Below are positions 34,376 to 46,418 of a stretch of 64,000 nt of DNA, in pieces. The position numbers and the translations under genes were made by a program. Location of the stretch: the NCBI RefSeq assembly GCF_905171765.1, contig NC_053391.1:147961417-148025416 (forward strand), given 5' to 3'. The notes under the pieces were generated by a model. It made no database searches. It saw only the letters and a list, made by a program, of their open reading frames with translations, and was not told the origin of the DNA. The DNA is from Bufo bufo. Lineage: Eukaryota > Chordata > Amphibia > Anura > Bufonidae. Numbering within the stretch: the first letter of the stretch is position 1; every line of letters starts with the position of its first letter.

Positions 34376-34438
34376 GGCTCCTAACTTTTTTAGCTGGCTC
34401 CTAGATTCCAGGGAAATTTGTCAAGCCCGGTTTTACAC

Positions 34439-36685
34439 CACACACAAATACATTGATAAATCTCCTCCCATACCGCTCTGTGTCTGTGGCTTCTCTCATA
34501 AAGTGTATTATAAAACTGTCTGGAAGCCACCACTAATAGGAGCTAAATTCATAGCAATTCACCCAATCACCACTGAATGCAATGGAAGTGTTAAGTCTCT
34601 TTGCAGTGAGCTGCAGTGTTTAAATATGTGGAACACAAGGAAGACTTCAGCACCTGCCCATCTCCTCCCTTGCTCCATAGCAGTCTTGTGGTCTCCTTTC
34701 ATTGAAGGTATACCACTGATTTGGTTTGTACTCGAGATAACTTTGTGGTTCGAGAGCATTGCCTTAAACATGTAAAGAAAAATGACATACTACAATATGC
34801 AACCCCCATAGGCTTACGTTTAGTGATTGGTAGCAGGACCCCACGGTTCACGAGAATGGGTATCCCGTGTCCCCACAGAAGTAAAATGGCAGGTCGTGCA
34901 TGTGCTCTGCTGCTCCGTTCTCTCTCTGTGGGACTGGCGGAGATAGAGGAGTACAGCACTAAAGCATTCGCAGGGGATTGTGTGTTATAAAAGTTTGTTT
35001 TCCAAGAGTGGTTATCAATAACATGGTTAGCCATTCTTGGTACACTACACATTACGGTACCCTCCACAGTATGTGGATGAGCAATGGCTGCTGTGATTGC
35101 TCGTCCTCATACAGCTGCATTGTTTCTGAGCAGGAGATGGCAGTGTAGACAGCACAATCTGCTGCCCAGAAACGATAACGGGTGTTTCTCTTGTTCATCG
35201 GGTGACCGGCTGCACCTTCGAACGGGTGGGAAAGTTTGTGCCTAACAATCAAGCCGTGTAAACCTGCCATAAGATGAGCTCTGATGCTAAGCAAATTAAT
35301 GTTGTGCCTCACTGATAAGCTGAGTAGCATTTCAGGATATCGATAGTTTTATTTTCTTCAATACTCAAAAAATCCTGCTTATGGGAAGATCGTGTATGAA
35401 AAAATAAACTGCAATATCCGTTCACTCATAGAAACCACTTTTGCAGTCTACCATCAGGGAATAATAGCTTCCCATGACTTGATTAGCACACCACATTACT
35501 TCCACAGGCTTCACTGTATAGATTTAGTCACTTTGTAGACAGCAGCAATAAGTCACCCGGCTCCTGGAATAAAATAATGCTTTAAAATACGAAACGGGGA
35601 AAAAAAAAATCTGCAACATCTCTGACGCTCTGGGACCATCCTATGATGCGTAATTGCTTTTACATCAGTGACAGGAGAGAGACAAGAATGTGCTTTCCTT
35701 GAACTTAACAACAGTTTGGGCAATTTTCTATAATCCAGTAAATACAAATTGTAGCTTGATTATCCATCTACATCTGTCAAGTGAATTTTAATGGATGAAT
35801 GAATGAGTCAAATCTATGCATGAAAATATACAAATGTGCAAAATGTGGGTCTAATTATAAGGCTGCTGAATTTACACAAGGTCAGGTAAACAAGGCACTA
35901 CTGTAATGATTATTAATTGTTAATAATGCCTTTGGGAAAACATTCACATTTCCTTTTACTGAGTAGTTTATGCATTTTCGCAGTGGTTAGACAGCAGAAA
36001 ACCTATTTTCTTTCTTCCTTTCTCTGCTTCATGTAATTGCTTTAGTAATTCGGCACTTGTAGGCGAGATGACACTTTTAGAACTCGATTGTCAGTGGCAG
36101 TCTTAGCTCCCCTTTTGTGTTATTTATTTATTTAAATGTATAACAGTGGTTTATAGCACGTCCATACTGTATACTAATACCTTCCTTAGGTTTACCGTGT
36201 ACTTTTTTTAGCGGAAGCAATGGATTGTCTCCTCATACAGAATAAAACCGGTCATTAAAAGAGATGACGCAACAAGGTATTGAGATTTCTCCTAATTGAG
36301 AATGTGGGGTGAATGTGGACTGTGTTGCCACTTCATAACTTTTAAAAATTATTTTTTATTTTATTATGTTTTTTTCATTATGCATATAATTTATTTTAGC
36401 ACAATGTTCATATGGATCGTAGTACTTGGGCTAAGGAACTGCTCGTTCCCAGTCATTGCCAGCTTGTTAGCATTTGCATGCATAGATCATCGAGGCTTTA
36501 TTGGGACCAGCGATTAGTTACTAATTGTCTAACTACAGATTCATCATTTGTGCATGCCTGTTTCCCTCACTCCCATAGTTTGAATGAAGCAAAAGCACAA
36601 CTGCGCAATTCATTCAAATGTTCTTACATTTTTGTCCAACGTCAGACTAAAGTTTCTTGGACCCACCCTCTGTGTATAGAGGCTC
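34439..36685. other. Unannotated stretch
   Basis: AT-rich and single-copy in appearance. Small frames on both strands overlap and lack recognisable domains. No repeat edge, promoter or RNA gene could be supported. Confidence 0.45.
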
Positions 36686-36688
36686 TTA

Positions 36689-36979
36689 GGCTCCATTCAC
36701 ATGTCCGCAAATGGGTCCACATTCGTTCCGCAATTTTGCAGAACGGGTGCGGACCCATTTATTTTCTATAGGGACAGAATGGATGCAGACAGCACACAGT
36801 GTGCTGTCAGCATCTCCATTTGCGGAGCGCGGCCCTGATCTTCAGGTCCGCAGCTCCGCAAAAGATAGAACATGTCCTATTCTTGTCCGCAGCTTGCGGA
36901 CAAGAATAAGCATTTCTATAGCGGTGCCGGGCGGGTGTTTTGCGGATACGCAACACACCACGGACGTTTGAATGGAGCC
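36689..36979. mobile_element. PIF/Harbinger-type MITE, TTA duplication
   Basis: A 291-bp element with TTA at 36686-36688 and 36980-36982. It opens GGCTCCATTCACATGTCCGC and closes GGACGTTTGAATGGAGCC. It is the sibling of 18563-18863. Its right duplication overlaps the TTAA of the next element, so two transposons abut here. Confidence 0.82.
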
Positions 36980-36983
36980 TTAA

Positions 36984-37435
36984 AAAGGACCTTTCATCTG
37001 GCTTACTTATAGGCGCTAAACACCTGTACTTGCTGGCTATCCCCCGCTGATGCTGCCACCCGTTTTTTTTTTGTTTTGTTTTTTTTAACCATTGCCCCGC
37101 TGCGGCCGCCTGAAGTTCTCGCGCTCGCTATGTAAATACTGAGCATCGTAACAGGGATGAGATGACGCCAGGGTTTCTCAATGGGCGTCTCCTTCTCCCT
37201 GTCTGTGACACTCTCCACTGTGATTGGATTGCGGCACAGCCAGGGAGAAGGAGATGCCCTGGCGTCTCCTCCTCCCTGTTACGATGCTCAGTATTTACAT
37301 ACCGAGCGCGAGCACTTCAGGCGGGCGTAGGGGCGATGTTTAAAAAAAAAACTTTGGTCAGCTAAGTATGAATTTTCTGTTTACAGAGGCAGGCTGCGGG
37401 CATTACATAAAAAGTCATTATTCTCTGAAAACCTT
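36984..37435. mobile_element. TTAA-flanked foldback MITE
   Basis: TTAA at 36980-36983 and 37436-37439. It begins AAAGGACCTTTCATCTGGC; the right end is less well conserved. The middle is a strong inverted repeat: CGCTATGTAAATACTGAGCA to GTAACAGGGA on the left and TCCCTGTTACGATGCTCAGT to ACATACCGAGCGCGAGC on the right, meeting near 37215. Related to 55531-55966, which shares CCAATCGCAG-like and CTCCTCCTCCCTGT segments and a terminal AGGACC/GGTCCT. Confidence 0.65.
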
Positions 37436-37439
37436 TTAA

Positions 37440-38215
37440 CCCCTTAAGGACACGGCCATTTTTCACCTTAAGGACCAGGCCATTTTTTGCAAATCTGACC
37501 AGTGTTACTTTATGTGGTGATAACTTTAAAATGCTTTGACTTATCCAGGTCATTCTGAGATAGTTTTTTTTCATCACATATTGTAGTTCATGACACCGGT
37601 AAAATGGAGTAAAAAAAGAATGAGTTTTTATTTATAAAAAAAATATCAAATTTACCAAAATTTTGGGAAAAATTAGCAAATTTTTAAGTTTCAATTTCTC
37701 TACTTCTATAATACATAGTAATACCTCCAAAATAGTTATTACTTTACATTCCCCATATGTGTACTTCATGTTTGGATCATTTTGGGAATGATATTTTATT
37801 TTTTGGGGATTTTACAAGGCTTAGAAGTTTAGAAGCAAATCTTGAAATTTTTCAGAAATTTTAAAAAACCCACTTTTTAAGGACCAGTTCAGGTCTGAAG
37901 TCACTCAGTTACAAAGCAAGGGTTAACAGCCAAACAAAACTCAATATTTATGGCCCTGATTCTGTAGTTTACAGAAACACCCCATATGTGGTCGTAAACT
38001 GCTGTACGGGCACACGGCAGGGCGCAGAAGGAAAGGAATGCCATACTGTTTTTGGAAGGCAGATTTTTCTGGACTGTTTTTTTGACACCGTGTCCCATTT
38101 GAATTTCCCCTGATGCACCCCTAGAGTAGAAACTCCAAAAAAGTGACCCCATTTTAGAAACAACGGGATAGGTTGGCAGTTTTGTTGCTACTAGTTTAGG
38201 GTACTTATGATTTTT
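37440..38215. mobile_element. piggyBac-type element, left part only
   Basis: Starts at TTAA (37436-37439) with CCCCTTAAGGACACGGCC and repeats the sequence order of the element at 746: AAGGACCAGGCCATTTTTTG, CCAGGTCATTCTGAGATAG, then GGGTTAACAGCCAAACAAAA and CACCCCATATGTGGTCGT. It breaks off near 38215 in the region that corresponds to about 1640 of the first copy. No transposase remains. The frame 37901-38242 on the minus strand is a shadow of the foldback module. Confidence 0.75.
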
Positions 38216-39509
38216 GTTAGATAAAGATGTGTAGAAGGGCACTCAACATATGGAGTCACATCGAAACATAGGAATTTGAATATAATCTAAAATAGACAAC
38301 TGGAGTGGTAAAAACAGCAAAAGTAAAACATACAATAAAAGGCGTATCATAAAGGCATAAAATGGCAATCAACCCAGCAATATAGATATGTTAAGATGGT
38401 GGGAGGGGGGAGGGTCCTAAATCTGCAGTTGTGGGGACTTTCAATATTTTCCTAATATATATTCATTTAGTCTTAGGCCGTCTATATTAAAACCATTTTG
38501 TGGCGTCCCACGTTTTCGAATGGTATTAAAATCGGCACAGCAGCAATGTTCGACAAATAAATGATAGGAATCTTTACTTAGCTTTATGTATAGAAGCTTG
38601 TTCGCGGCCTTCTGGTGATGAGCACTGTAGCAGTAGTCAAATAATCCCCTATAGGGTATGGAGATCTTGTGTATGGTGTTCCACGTGTAGCGGACTTAAC
38701 TTTTGGCGTCCCACGTGTCGTTACTTTCGAACACTGATTCGATAGTTAACCCAGGCACTGTAGTAATCGAGTAATGCACATTCGATGGATCTTTTTCGGG
38801 TGCAGCAAGATTGGATGCTTGCCTCTTCCTCGATCCTGTAGGCGTTCCTCTCCAAGTATTGTGTCTTTCGGGTAATTGAAGTCCGTGCTCTTTAATCTTT
38901 TTTCTTCCAATAAGCAAAGTCCAGTAAGTGTGGATTATGGTTATGTCCCTGCTATGCAAGTCAATAGATTGAGCACCAAACGCGTTTCGGAGTGTTGCTT
39001 TATTCCTTCCTCAGTGGTAATGCTTGCATGGGGTGTTAGCTGCCTTTTATATCCCTACTTCCTGGATTCCTCATAAAAAATGGACTGGATTCTAATTCAA
39101 AAATGCTCATGGATGAGGTTGCGATTTTGCTGCGTTTTTGTGTTTAATGCGTTTTTTTGGGTATATAGCTCACAATCAACCCAAACATCATGACTAATAG
39201 GTCACTTTCTATTATAAACATTGCTTTCACTAAATAATAAAATTTATAATAAAAAATTCCATAAAAATGGGTTAAAATTATAAGAGAATATAATGCACGT
39301 ACTCTAAAGACATGTGGAGCCATAAAATATATTAAAATCTTCAACTAATAGTTGACTTCCCTTGTGTTGACTCAGATTGTACATGGTCAATGGGTGGGGG
39401 CCATAGTTTACAGAAACACCCCATATGTGGTCGTAAACTGCTCTATTCCCTTAGTTACGGCTGTTTAAACATTTACAATTAGATTAATGAGAGACACGCC
39501 TCCTCACTC
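38216..39509. other. Non-genic stretch with repeat motif and a piggyBac module
   Basis: Minus-strand sense at about 38965-39025 reads CTGAGGAAGGAATAAAGC then CGAAACGCGTTTGGTGC, an arrangement found in many fish and frog interspersed repeats. At 39403-39442 the piggyBac module TACAGAAACACCCCATATG and GGTCGTAAACTGCT reappears, so the intervening DNA may be an insertion into, or rearrangement of, the 37440 element. No gene seen. Confidence 0.4.
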
Positions 39510-39512
39510 TAA

Positions 39513-40599
39513 CGCTGGGTTCACACCAGAGCGTTCTGAAAGGAGCGCTCTGTATGCGCGATTGTACGGGCGTTTACAAGCGCGCATACAGAGACAAGCG
39601 AACACACATTGTCGCGCGTTCCCGAAAGTCTATGTACGGGAACGCGCGACAAACGCCCAAAAAAACGCTCAAGTACTTGTTTGAGCGTCGGGCGTTTTAC
39701 AGCGCGATCGTACGCGCTGTAAAACGCCCAGGTGAGAACCATTCCCATAGGGAAGCATTGGTTTCTCCTTGTTGTGCGTTTTAGGCCTCTTTCACACTTG
39801 CGTTGTCCGGATCCGGCGTGTACTCCACTTGCCGGAATTACACGCCGGATCCGGAAAAACGCAAGTGTACTGAAAGCATTTGAAGACGGAACCGTCTTCC
39901 AAATGCGTTCAGTGTTACTATGGCACCCAGGACGCTATTAAAGTCCTGGTTGCCATAGTAGGAGCGGGGAGCGGGGGAGCGGTATACTTACAGTCCGTGC
40001 GGCTCCCGGGGCGCTCCAGAATGACGTCAGAGCGCCCCATGCGCATGGATGACGTGTCCAATGCGATCACATGATCCATGCGCTTGGGGCGCCCTGACGT
40101 CACTCTGGAGCGCCCGGGGAGCCGCACGGACGGTAAGTATGCTGCTCCCCGCTCCCCACTACACTTTACCATGGCTGCCAGGACTTTAGCGTCCCGGCAG
40201 CCATGGTAACCACTCTGAAAAAGCTAAATGTCGGCTCCGGCAATGCACCGAAACGACGTTTAGCTTAAGGCCGGATCCGGATCAATGCCTTTCAATGGGC
40301 ATTAATTCCGGATCCGGCCTTGCGGCAAGTGTTACGGATTTTTGGCCGGAGCAAAAAGCGCAGCATGCTGCGGTATTTTCTCCGGCCAAAAAACGTTCCG
40401 TTCCGGAACTGAAGACATCCTGATGCATCCTGAACGGATTTCTCTCCATTCAGAATGCATTAGGATAATCCTGATCAGGATTCTTCCGGCATAGAGCCCC
40501 GACGACGGAACTCTATGCCGGAAGACAAGAACGCAGGTGTGAAAGAGCCCTTACAGCGCATAGGAACGCGCTGTAAAACGCTCAGGTGTGAACTGAGTG
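39513..40599. mobile_element. Harbinger-type MITE hosting a second MITE
   Basis: Outer element with TAA at 39510-39512 and 40600-40602. It begins CGCTGGGTTCACACCAGAGC; the complement of its right end begins CACTCAGTTCACACCTGAGC. Sequences between the outer ends and the inner element are complementary (AACGCGCGACAAACGCCC-type and GCGCTGTAAAACGC blocks). Removing the inner element leaves about 320 bp, a normal length for these MITEs. Confidence 0.75.
39784..40550. mobile_element. Inner PIF/Harbinger-type MITE, TTA duplication
   Basis: A 767-bp element with TTA at 39781-39783 and 40551-40553, nested in the element above. It opens GGCCTCTTTCACACTTGCG and closes CGCAGGTGTGAAAGAGCCC. The middle (39958-40150) is a second foldback: GGAGCGGGGAGCGGGGGAG with CAGTCCGTGCGGCTCCCGGG against its complement, meeting near 40060. 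Two perfect TGACGTCA octamers lie in the two arms (40022-40029, 40095-40102). Confidence 0.82.
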
Positions 40600-40602
40600 T
40601 AA

Positions 40603-41765
40603 AGCCTAATGCAGGCATGCAGTGTGAAGGACCGCCCCTATGTCTTCTGTTTACATTAAGTTGGGAGACAGACCAGCCCTAGTAACGGTCTTTTAAGGGA
40701 GCAGTGGAAAGGGACGGGAGACATTAATGAAAGCTGTTATTATAAGGTAATTACAGATCTTTTGACAATCATTGACAGACTAACTCAGGTATACATGCCT
40801 AGCTCTAATAAACTAGCAAATAAATAAATATGACAGTTATCCTTTAAGTCTAACTTTATACCACTTATTTGTTGGCTTACTTCTCAACAGATTTCTGTTC
40901 TACTTTTGGCAAGTGAAGCACAGTGGGGGTAGATTTATTAAGACCGACAATCTGTACGCCTGTGTTAATTTATCATGCACTGGCGAGAGGCATATGCCGC
41001 ACACATGGATTACATGCGTTTTTTCTACGCAGATTTTCGTGTGGTGAATGCAAGTATTTGCTAAAACAGACATGTCATCAAAGCAGACAGATTCTTCTTA
41101 CCCAAAATCTAGAAGCTAGTACAAGTTATACTGCTAATGTTTCTTTTTCAATGTTAAAGACTGCTTCTTTGTTCTTTTCATCTGATATTATGCAGCGGAA
41201 ATGAGAACTGGGTTATACTGACCGCAAATTGTGATAAACAGTGTTTTGTAAGGTTATGGTTGTCCTCACGTTTTATCCTTTTTTGGCAAAACCAACTTAA
41301 GTGGCATCTGTACCATCCTTAAACAGATTAATTCTTTTGGAATTTCTCCTATTATAGAGGTTCATAGTCTTCTTTTTCTACCTAGATTACATGTAGCTTG
41401 CAGCACTTGTTTTTTTTTCTCTGAAAGATGTAGTTCTAGGAAATGTTCACAAAATTTCTTATGTTGGAAGTTGCTTGAAGTTTTTACTTGCGTCTCTTAT
41501 ACTATGGGTTTTCACGATACAGGCAGTGGAGAACTGTGCGGTGCCAATAGCTGCCGTAAGGCAGGTGAGTATATGCCAGAAGATGTGTGGACTGCGGTGC
41601 AACAATGTATGCCAAACTGCGCAACAGTTTTGACACAAGATTATATCGTAAAGTAAAACAACTAATAGGCAGTGTAAACTAAGTCTAGCCAGTCTAAAAG
41701 TGTGGTAGATTTTTCATACAGGATCAGCCATTTTCACAAATCTGACACTTTTTGATAGTGTAGTC
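40603..41765. other. Unannotated stretch
   Basis: AT-rich, no gene and no repeat edge recognised. Confidence 0.4.
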
Positions 41766-41768
41766 TAA

Positions 41769-42441
41769 AGGTGACCATACATATTGCTCGAAAGGCCCCC
41801 ATACACATTAGTACATTGTCAAACATGCCTAGAATGATGGGTTTGGCCGACAGTCAAACATGTGGGGAGCTCCCAGCCTTCCTGACAGGGGGAGAGGGTT
41901 CTGCTGATATGGATATTTTTCCCCAATCCTTTTGTTCCTCCTTGGTCATAAGCTAGCAGCAGCAGGCTCTCCCCATAAAATACACATACTGTACATGTTC
42001 AGCTGAACCGAACGTATATGAGGTAGTTGGGAGAGGTAGCTGTCAAATTGTTTGGCTGACAGCTTTTGAATGTGTATGAACACCCTAAAGTTGACAATTT
42101 CAACCAAAATTATCATTTGTCGTGTAAAATGTAACAATGAATGATTGCTTTAGCCAATTGATTACAGACTATCATTGTTTTAAATGTCTGCCATGTTTGA
42201 ATTTTATGGGCAGCAGATCCTGCCATCTAAACTCTCTGCTACTAGCAAACAATATTCAGTATGGTGACTAGCAATGACATTAGTGATCGCTCCTCTCCAT
42301 ACTGTGGAGGATATTGCTGCATGTAAATGCAGCGGTCTCCTTCACTGACTAGCAGGTACTTCCAGGGAAAGAACGCTTCCCTCCCGACAATCTTCTGCCA
42401 AATTGTTCAGTGTACAGGGGCCTTAATGTGTGTGGTCACCT
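41769..42441. mobile_element. Harbinger-type MITE, TAA duplication, possibly nested
   Basis: TAA at 41766-41768 and 42442-42444. The left end reads AGGTGACCATACATATTGC; the right end TGTGTGTGGTCACCT. Just inside lies a second pair, GGCCCCCATACACATTAG and CAGTGTACAGGGGCC, that looks like a second element or a doubled terminus. The segment 42280-42395 is homologous to 8640-8745. A lone half of the same family is at about 42995 (GGTTGGCCATACACATTAG). Confidence 0.65.
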
Positions 42442-42444
42442 TAA

Positions 42445-44583
42445 TTTTGTACTAAATATTAGGACAGTCTTGATAAATCTTTCCCGCTATGTGTCAAGAT
42501 GCCCAGCAGAATATTTCCAGGAGGATATTGCAATGAAAATCCATAAGAAGTATAGCAAGTTTTACAAATTGGTGGCATATACTAAGGCATTTGCTGTGTC
42601 TTTTCAAGTCTTCACCATGTCTGATTTGTTGCAAAAATATTCCAGATTTGAGCAAAAATTTGCATGTAATATTCTGCTCCATGTGAGTATACGTTTACAA
42701 TGACCACTTTCTTTTGGAAACAAACGACAAGCAAAACAACGCGTAACACATCCAAACCTGCACATATGAGTACAGCCTCCAGTTCTGTTCATATAAGCAG
42801 TATTGTTCCCGTTCATAACATAAGACACCTGGTGGTGCTGAATCTGTTATTGATAGGCATGAGTAGCGATGTGTGCTGCAATTCTGCTTTTTCAATTAAG
42901 GACATCCATGTTTCTGTAGTGCTGGCGATGTTTAATATCCTCATTCAGAATACTCTACAAAGTCACTTGGTGCATACAGTTTGAATTGAATCGTGAGGTT
43001 GGCCATACACATTAGATGGTGGGTGAGATAAGAATTCTATTTCAGCCGATTCTTTTGTTCTGAGGGAGTTAAGCCACCCTCAGAGGGGTCTGCAGGCAGT
43101 TTTGTCCCCTCTCCCAGTTCAGGACACTTGCATGGTTGGGAGAGACAGCTGTCAGGCAAGTGAGCTTTTAGCCGGCAATCAAAAGGGTGATTCCGTTTTT
43201 GCCCATGCCTCAACCTTTTTGGCCTTTTGGCTTCCCTCGTGAATGAGCACATTCTCTACAGCACTGTGTTAAAAATGATATCGCTACATAAATATTGTGT
43301 AACGGATAGGTAATTGATGAGCATTGTCCTATCCATTTGATGCGGCTGCAGTAATTGTAGTATCTGAGGACCTCTATCAGGACAGCCTTTTACAGTACTA
43401 ATTGATTCCAGCTAAATAGCCGGTAAATCCAACGGCCTTTCCCCATCTCAGCTGTCCAAGGTTTGGCAATTTTGCATCCAACAACTAATACCGTAATATA
43501 TTTTTCTCCGCCTTCCTCTTTTTGCTGATATTGATTGAAGATTCAATTGAGAAACATGTTTCGAAGCGTTCTTTCTGCAGTAATCATACAAGTCAGTGGG
43601 AAGACAAGAAAATTGCATCAAAAGAAAATACTGTGGAGTTGTTTTTTTTCTGTATGTGTTTTGGCATAGATTATCACTGCCAAAATAATAGCAGATATCT
43701 TTTCTGCTTTCTGTATCAAAGTCTCATTTCTTGTGGACATTCCTCTCTATATTAATGCCTCATGGGCATTTGACCAGACAGTGTCAGCCCCCCCTTTGCT
43801 ATTAACATTAACTAATTTTGTATAAAACATTCACATCTGTGATAGGAGTCATTGTGTGCTGTTATTGGTTGACATTGAAACTGTTCAGAATTTCATTTAT
43901 TGCTCGTCAAGGGGGAAGAGATGGAAAATGTATACACTAAGCGTATAGGACTTCCCGCAGCGCCTATTAATCCTTTATGGATCATTTGAAATGTTTCTAG
44001 TTTATTTAAGCTGTGATGCTTGTATCAGACTGTTCCTGCAAAGATGAGAGAGAGCTAGGGAAAGAGGAAAGTGATCATGCTTAGATTTTTTTTTTTAAAA
44101 ACGATCTCACTTTCAGCCAAAAAGCACTTTTATGCTCCATTAACGTTGAATTTGACCAAACTCTTACACTGCATTAATACAAGGCTTGCTGGGTATACAG
44201 GAGTGCTGTTTCAAAGACTGGCTGCTTGAACTTTAACAAACTGCATATTAAGATTTGCTTGCATGCAATGAATTTAGTTGCCGTGTCTTTGGAGATTTTC
44301 TTTTCTTTTTTCTTTTTTTGGGGGGGAGAGGGGGGTAATTTCTTTTTAGCATTATTTTCTTTTTACATTGAATTTTCTCTGTGCATCTTATTAATGTATT
44401 TTATTTTGGGGTGGATTCAACCTTAGATTTTTTTTAAAAAGAATATAGTAACTATAAAGGTTGTACCAAAAATTTGTAGATTAGGATTCAAAGGGAAATA
44501 AAGTCAAGACCCAAGTTCTATAAGCCAAAATTACCAAAAGCATTCACAAATAGGAGGAGCCAGAATAGAGAGATGGCCCATTG
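42445..44583. other. Non-genic stretch with one MITE half
   Basis: A terminus GGTTGGCCATACACATTAG at about 42998 starts a fragment of the preceding MITE family that lacks its other end. The remainder is AT-rich with no recognisable gene. A T-rich/G-rich stretch lies at 44295-44335. Confidence 0.4.
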
Positions 44584-44585
44584 TA

Positions 44586-44935
44586 CGGGTGAAACTCCAA
44601 AAATTAGAATATCAAGCAAAGTTCATTTATTTCAGTAATGCAACTTAAAAGGTGAAACTAACATATATGATAGACTCATTACATGCAAAGCTTTCAAGCC
44701 TTTATTTGGATGATTATGGCTTACAGCTTATGAAACCCCAAAGTCACAATTTTGAGGTACCCTTTGCTCAGGGGGTATGGATTAATTAGCTGACTAGTGT
44801 GACCTTTTGAGCCTAGAATATTGAACCTTTTCACAAAATTCTAATTTTAAGCTCATTAATGCAATTCCTTTTAATTTGCATTACTGAAATAAATGGACTT
44901 TTGCACGATATTTAAATTTTTCGAGTTTCACCTGT
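44586..44935. mobile_element. Tc1/mariner-like MITE, TA duplication
   Basis: A 350-bp element flanked by TA (44584-44585, 44936-44937). It begins CGGGTGAAACTCCAAAAATT and ends with the complement AAATTTTTCGAGTTTCACCTG. The text around TTCATTTATTTCAGTAATGC and its inverted copy near the right end is a sequence I recognise as a widespread vertebrate interspersed repeat. Superfamily is inferred from the TA duplication. Confidence 0.75.
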
Positions 44936-44937
44936 AT

Positions 44938-46134
44938 ACATGACTATCTTTATTGAAATCTATGATGGTTGGTTGGGATTCAGTTTGTTTGGCTGATTCC
45001 TTATCAGACATTTTATGATACCCTATGGATATGCCATACTTGTCTAAAGTAGGAAGCTCCCTTAATTTTCCATTATCAGGTAAAAAGCGAATGTAATAAA
45101 ATACACATTGAGTTGCGTTCACATCTCCATCAGAGATGATTTAGCAAAAAGCTGGCTAGTTTGCCGCAAAGTGGCTGGAACACAGTCGGACCGCATTACA
45201 GTCAATAGGGATCCAGCGGTGAAGTAGTGAATCTGGCAATGCTGGATCCGGTGAACTCCAGCAGGTTGTTCTCTGCTGGAACGCAGCCTTGCTCACATTT
45301 TACTTACACATTGACTCATTCCTCTCTCCCCAATGAAAACATACGAACGTTGGCTGACCAAGTATTCATATGTATGGGGAAATCTGAAAGTGTAGCTGTT
45401 GGACTGACAGGTTTCGAAGGTGAAGCAGACTACCCGAACCCCTGAGGACGCCAAGTGTTTGGCGAAACATGTCGGGGGGCAGAGTGTGATAGTGTGTGTT
45501 TTTTATACAGCATGTGCCTGTGGTCAGCGATTAGTGACTATCATGCAGATTACTCAGGATAGGGAAGCTTGCTAAGAGTGTACGCACCATAGACTCCTAG
45601 TTCAAGTACACTGTGAGAAAAACAGTGTCGGCACAATTTAAACTGCATTAACCATATAGAGAAGGGGAGCCAGTTAGGCAGCAAACAAATGAGAGCCTCT
45701 TAGCCAGCCTTGCACTGTGGCAAGTTAGCGCTATTACTAGTGATCACAACTAAAGTATCAAGTTCAAGACACAGCTGAGGATTTTAAACGTTAGTCTTGA
45801 GTAGTAACATTTTTTTAAAGAAAATAAACGTTGTTTTATATAGGTCAATATCCACACGTGTAAATCAAGAGACAATTATTGGTCCATGTGACCATTTGTA
45901 AATATGTTTAGAGTACTGTGTCTCAACACGTGATGGGTCAGCTTTGAACATTAATATTTGAAGGTGTATGGGCACCTTTATTGGCACAATATAAACAAAT
46001 GCTGATAATTCCTTTTAGCGCTTATCTCTCTAGATTTCATCATTTGTTCTTATTTTAGAAACCTGATGAATTAGAGCAATTGCATGGCTGTAAAGCATTT
46101 GCCAATCTTTGCACACAGTTCTAGAGTTTATATT
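44938..46134. other. Non-genic stretch with CTGAGGA..GAAAC motif
   Basis: At about 45440-45480 the plus strand reads CCCCTGAGGACGCCAAGTG then TTTGGCGAAACATGTCGGGG, the same arrangement as at 13.1 and 39.0 kb. The dyad CCAAGTG/TTTGGCG suggests a short stem. No open frame with a domain. Confidence 0.4.
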
Positions 46135-46137
46135 TAA

Positions 46138-46415
46138 GGGCTCATGCACAAAAACTTATTTTCTTTCCTTGTCCGTTCCAGGGTTTTTTTCCGCAAAAAA
46201 AAAAACAGAAGGTACTCTGTGTGCATTCCGTTTCCGTATGTCCGTATTTCCGTATGACCCATTATTGTCCGCATTAAGGACAAGGATAGTACTGTTCTAT
46301 TAGGGGCCAGCTGTTCCGTTCAGCAAAATACGGAATGCACACGGACGTCATCCGTATTTTTTACAGATCTGTTTTTTGCGGACCGCAAAATACATACAGT
46401 TGTGTGCACGAGGCC
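46138..46415. mobile_element. PIF/Harbinger-type MITE, TAA duplication
   Basis: A 278-bp element with TAA at 46135-46137 and 46416-46418. It begins GGGCTCATGCACAAAAAC and ends GTTGTGTGCACGAGGCC. Interior carries TCCGTATTTCCGTATG and its complement. Confidence 0.78.
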
Positions 46416-46418
46416 TAA

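Larger units (their letters stand above)
27626..34430. mobile_element. hAT-bounded composite unit with perfect 8-bp duplication
   Basis: The octamer TTTTACAC is at 27618-27625 and again at 34431-34438. Just inside, the left end reads CAGGGCTCGACATATCCC and the complement of the right end reads CCGGGCTTGACAAATTTCCC, imperfect inverted ends of the CAGGGCTCGACAAAT kind typical of hAT elements. The 6.8 kb between them holds a CpG-rich block, a set of short inverted repeats, a 3 kb minisatellite and a truncated L1. No hAT transposase was recognised. Two explanations fit: a hAT copy whose interior was rebuilt by array expansion and an L1 insertion, or a large non-autonomous hAT that carried the sequence with it. 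The right terminal G in place of T is a mutation or sequencing error. Confidence 0.7.

Noticed and set aside
45440..45480. Possible tRNA or small RNA gene (stem CCAAGTG/TTTGGCG)
   Set aside because: No A-box/B-box pair or cloverleaf could be fitted, and the same motif occurs at two other sites in repeats.
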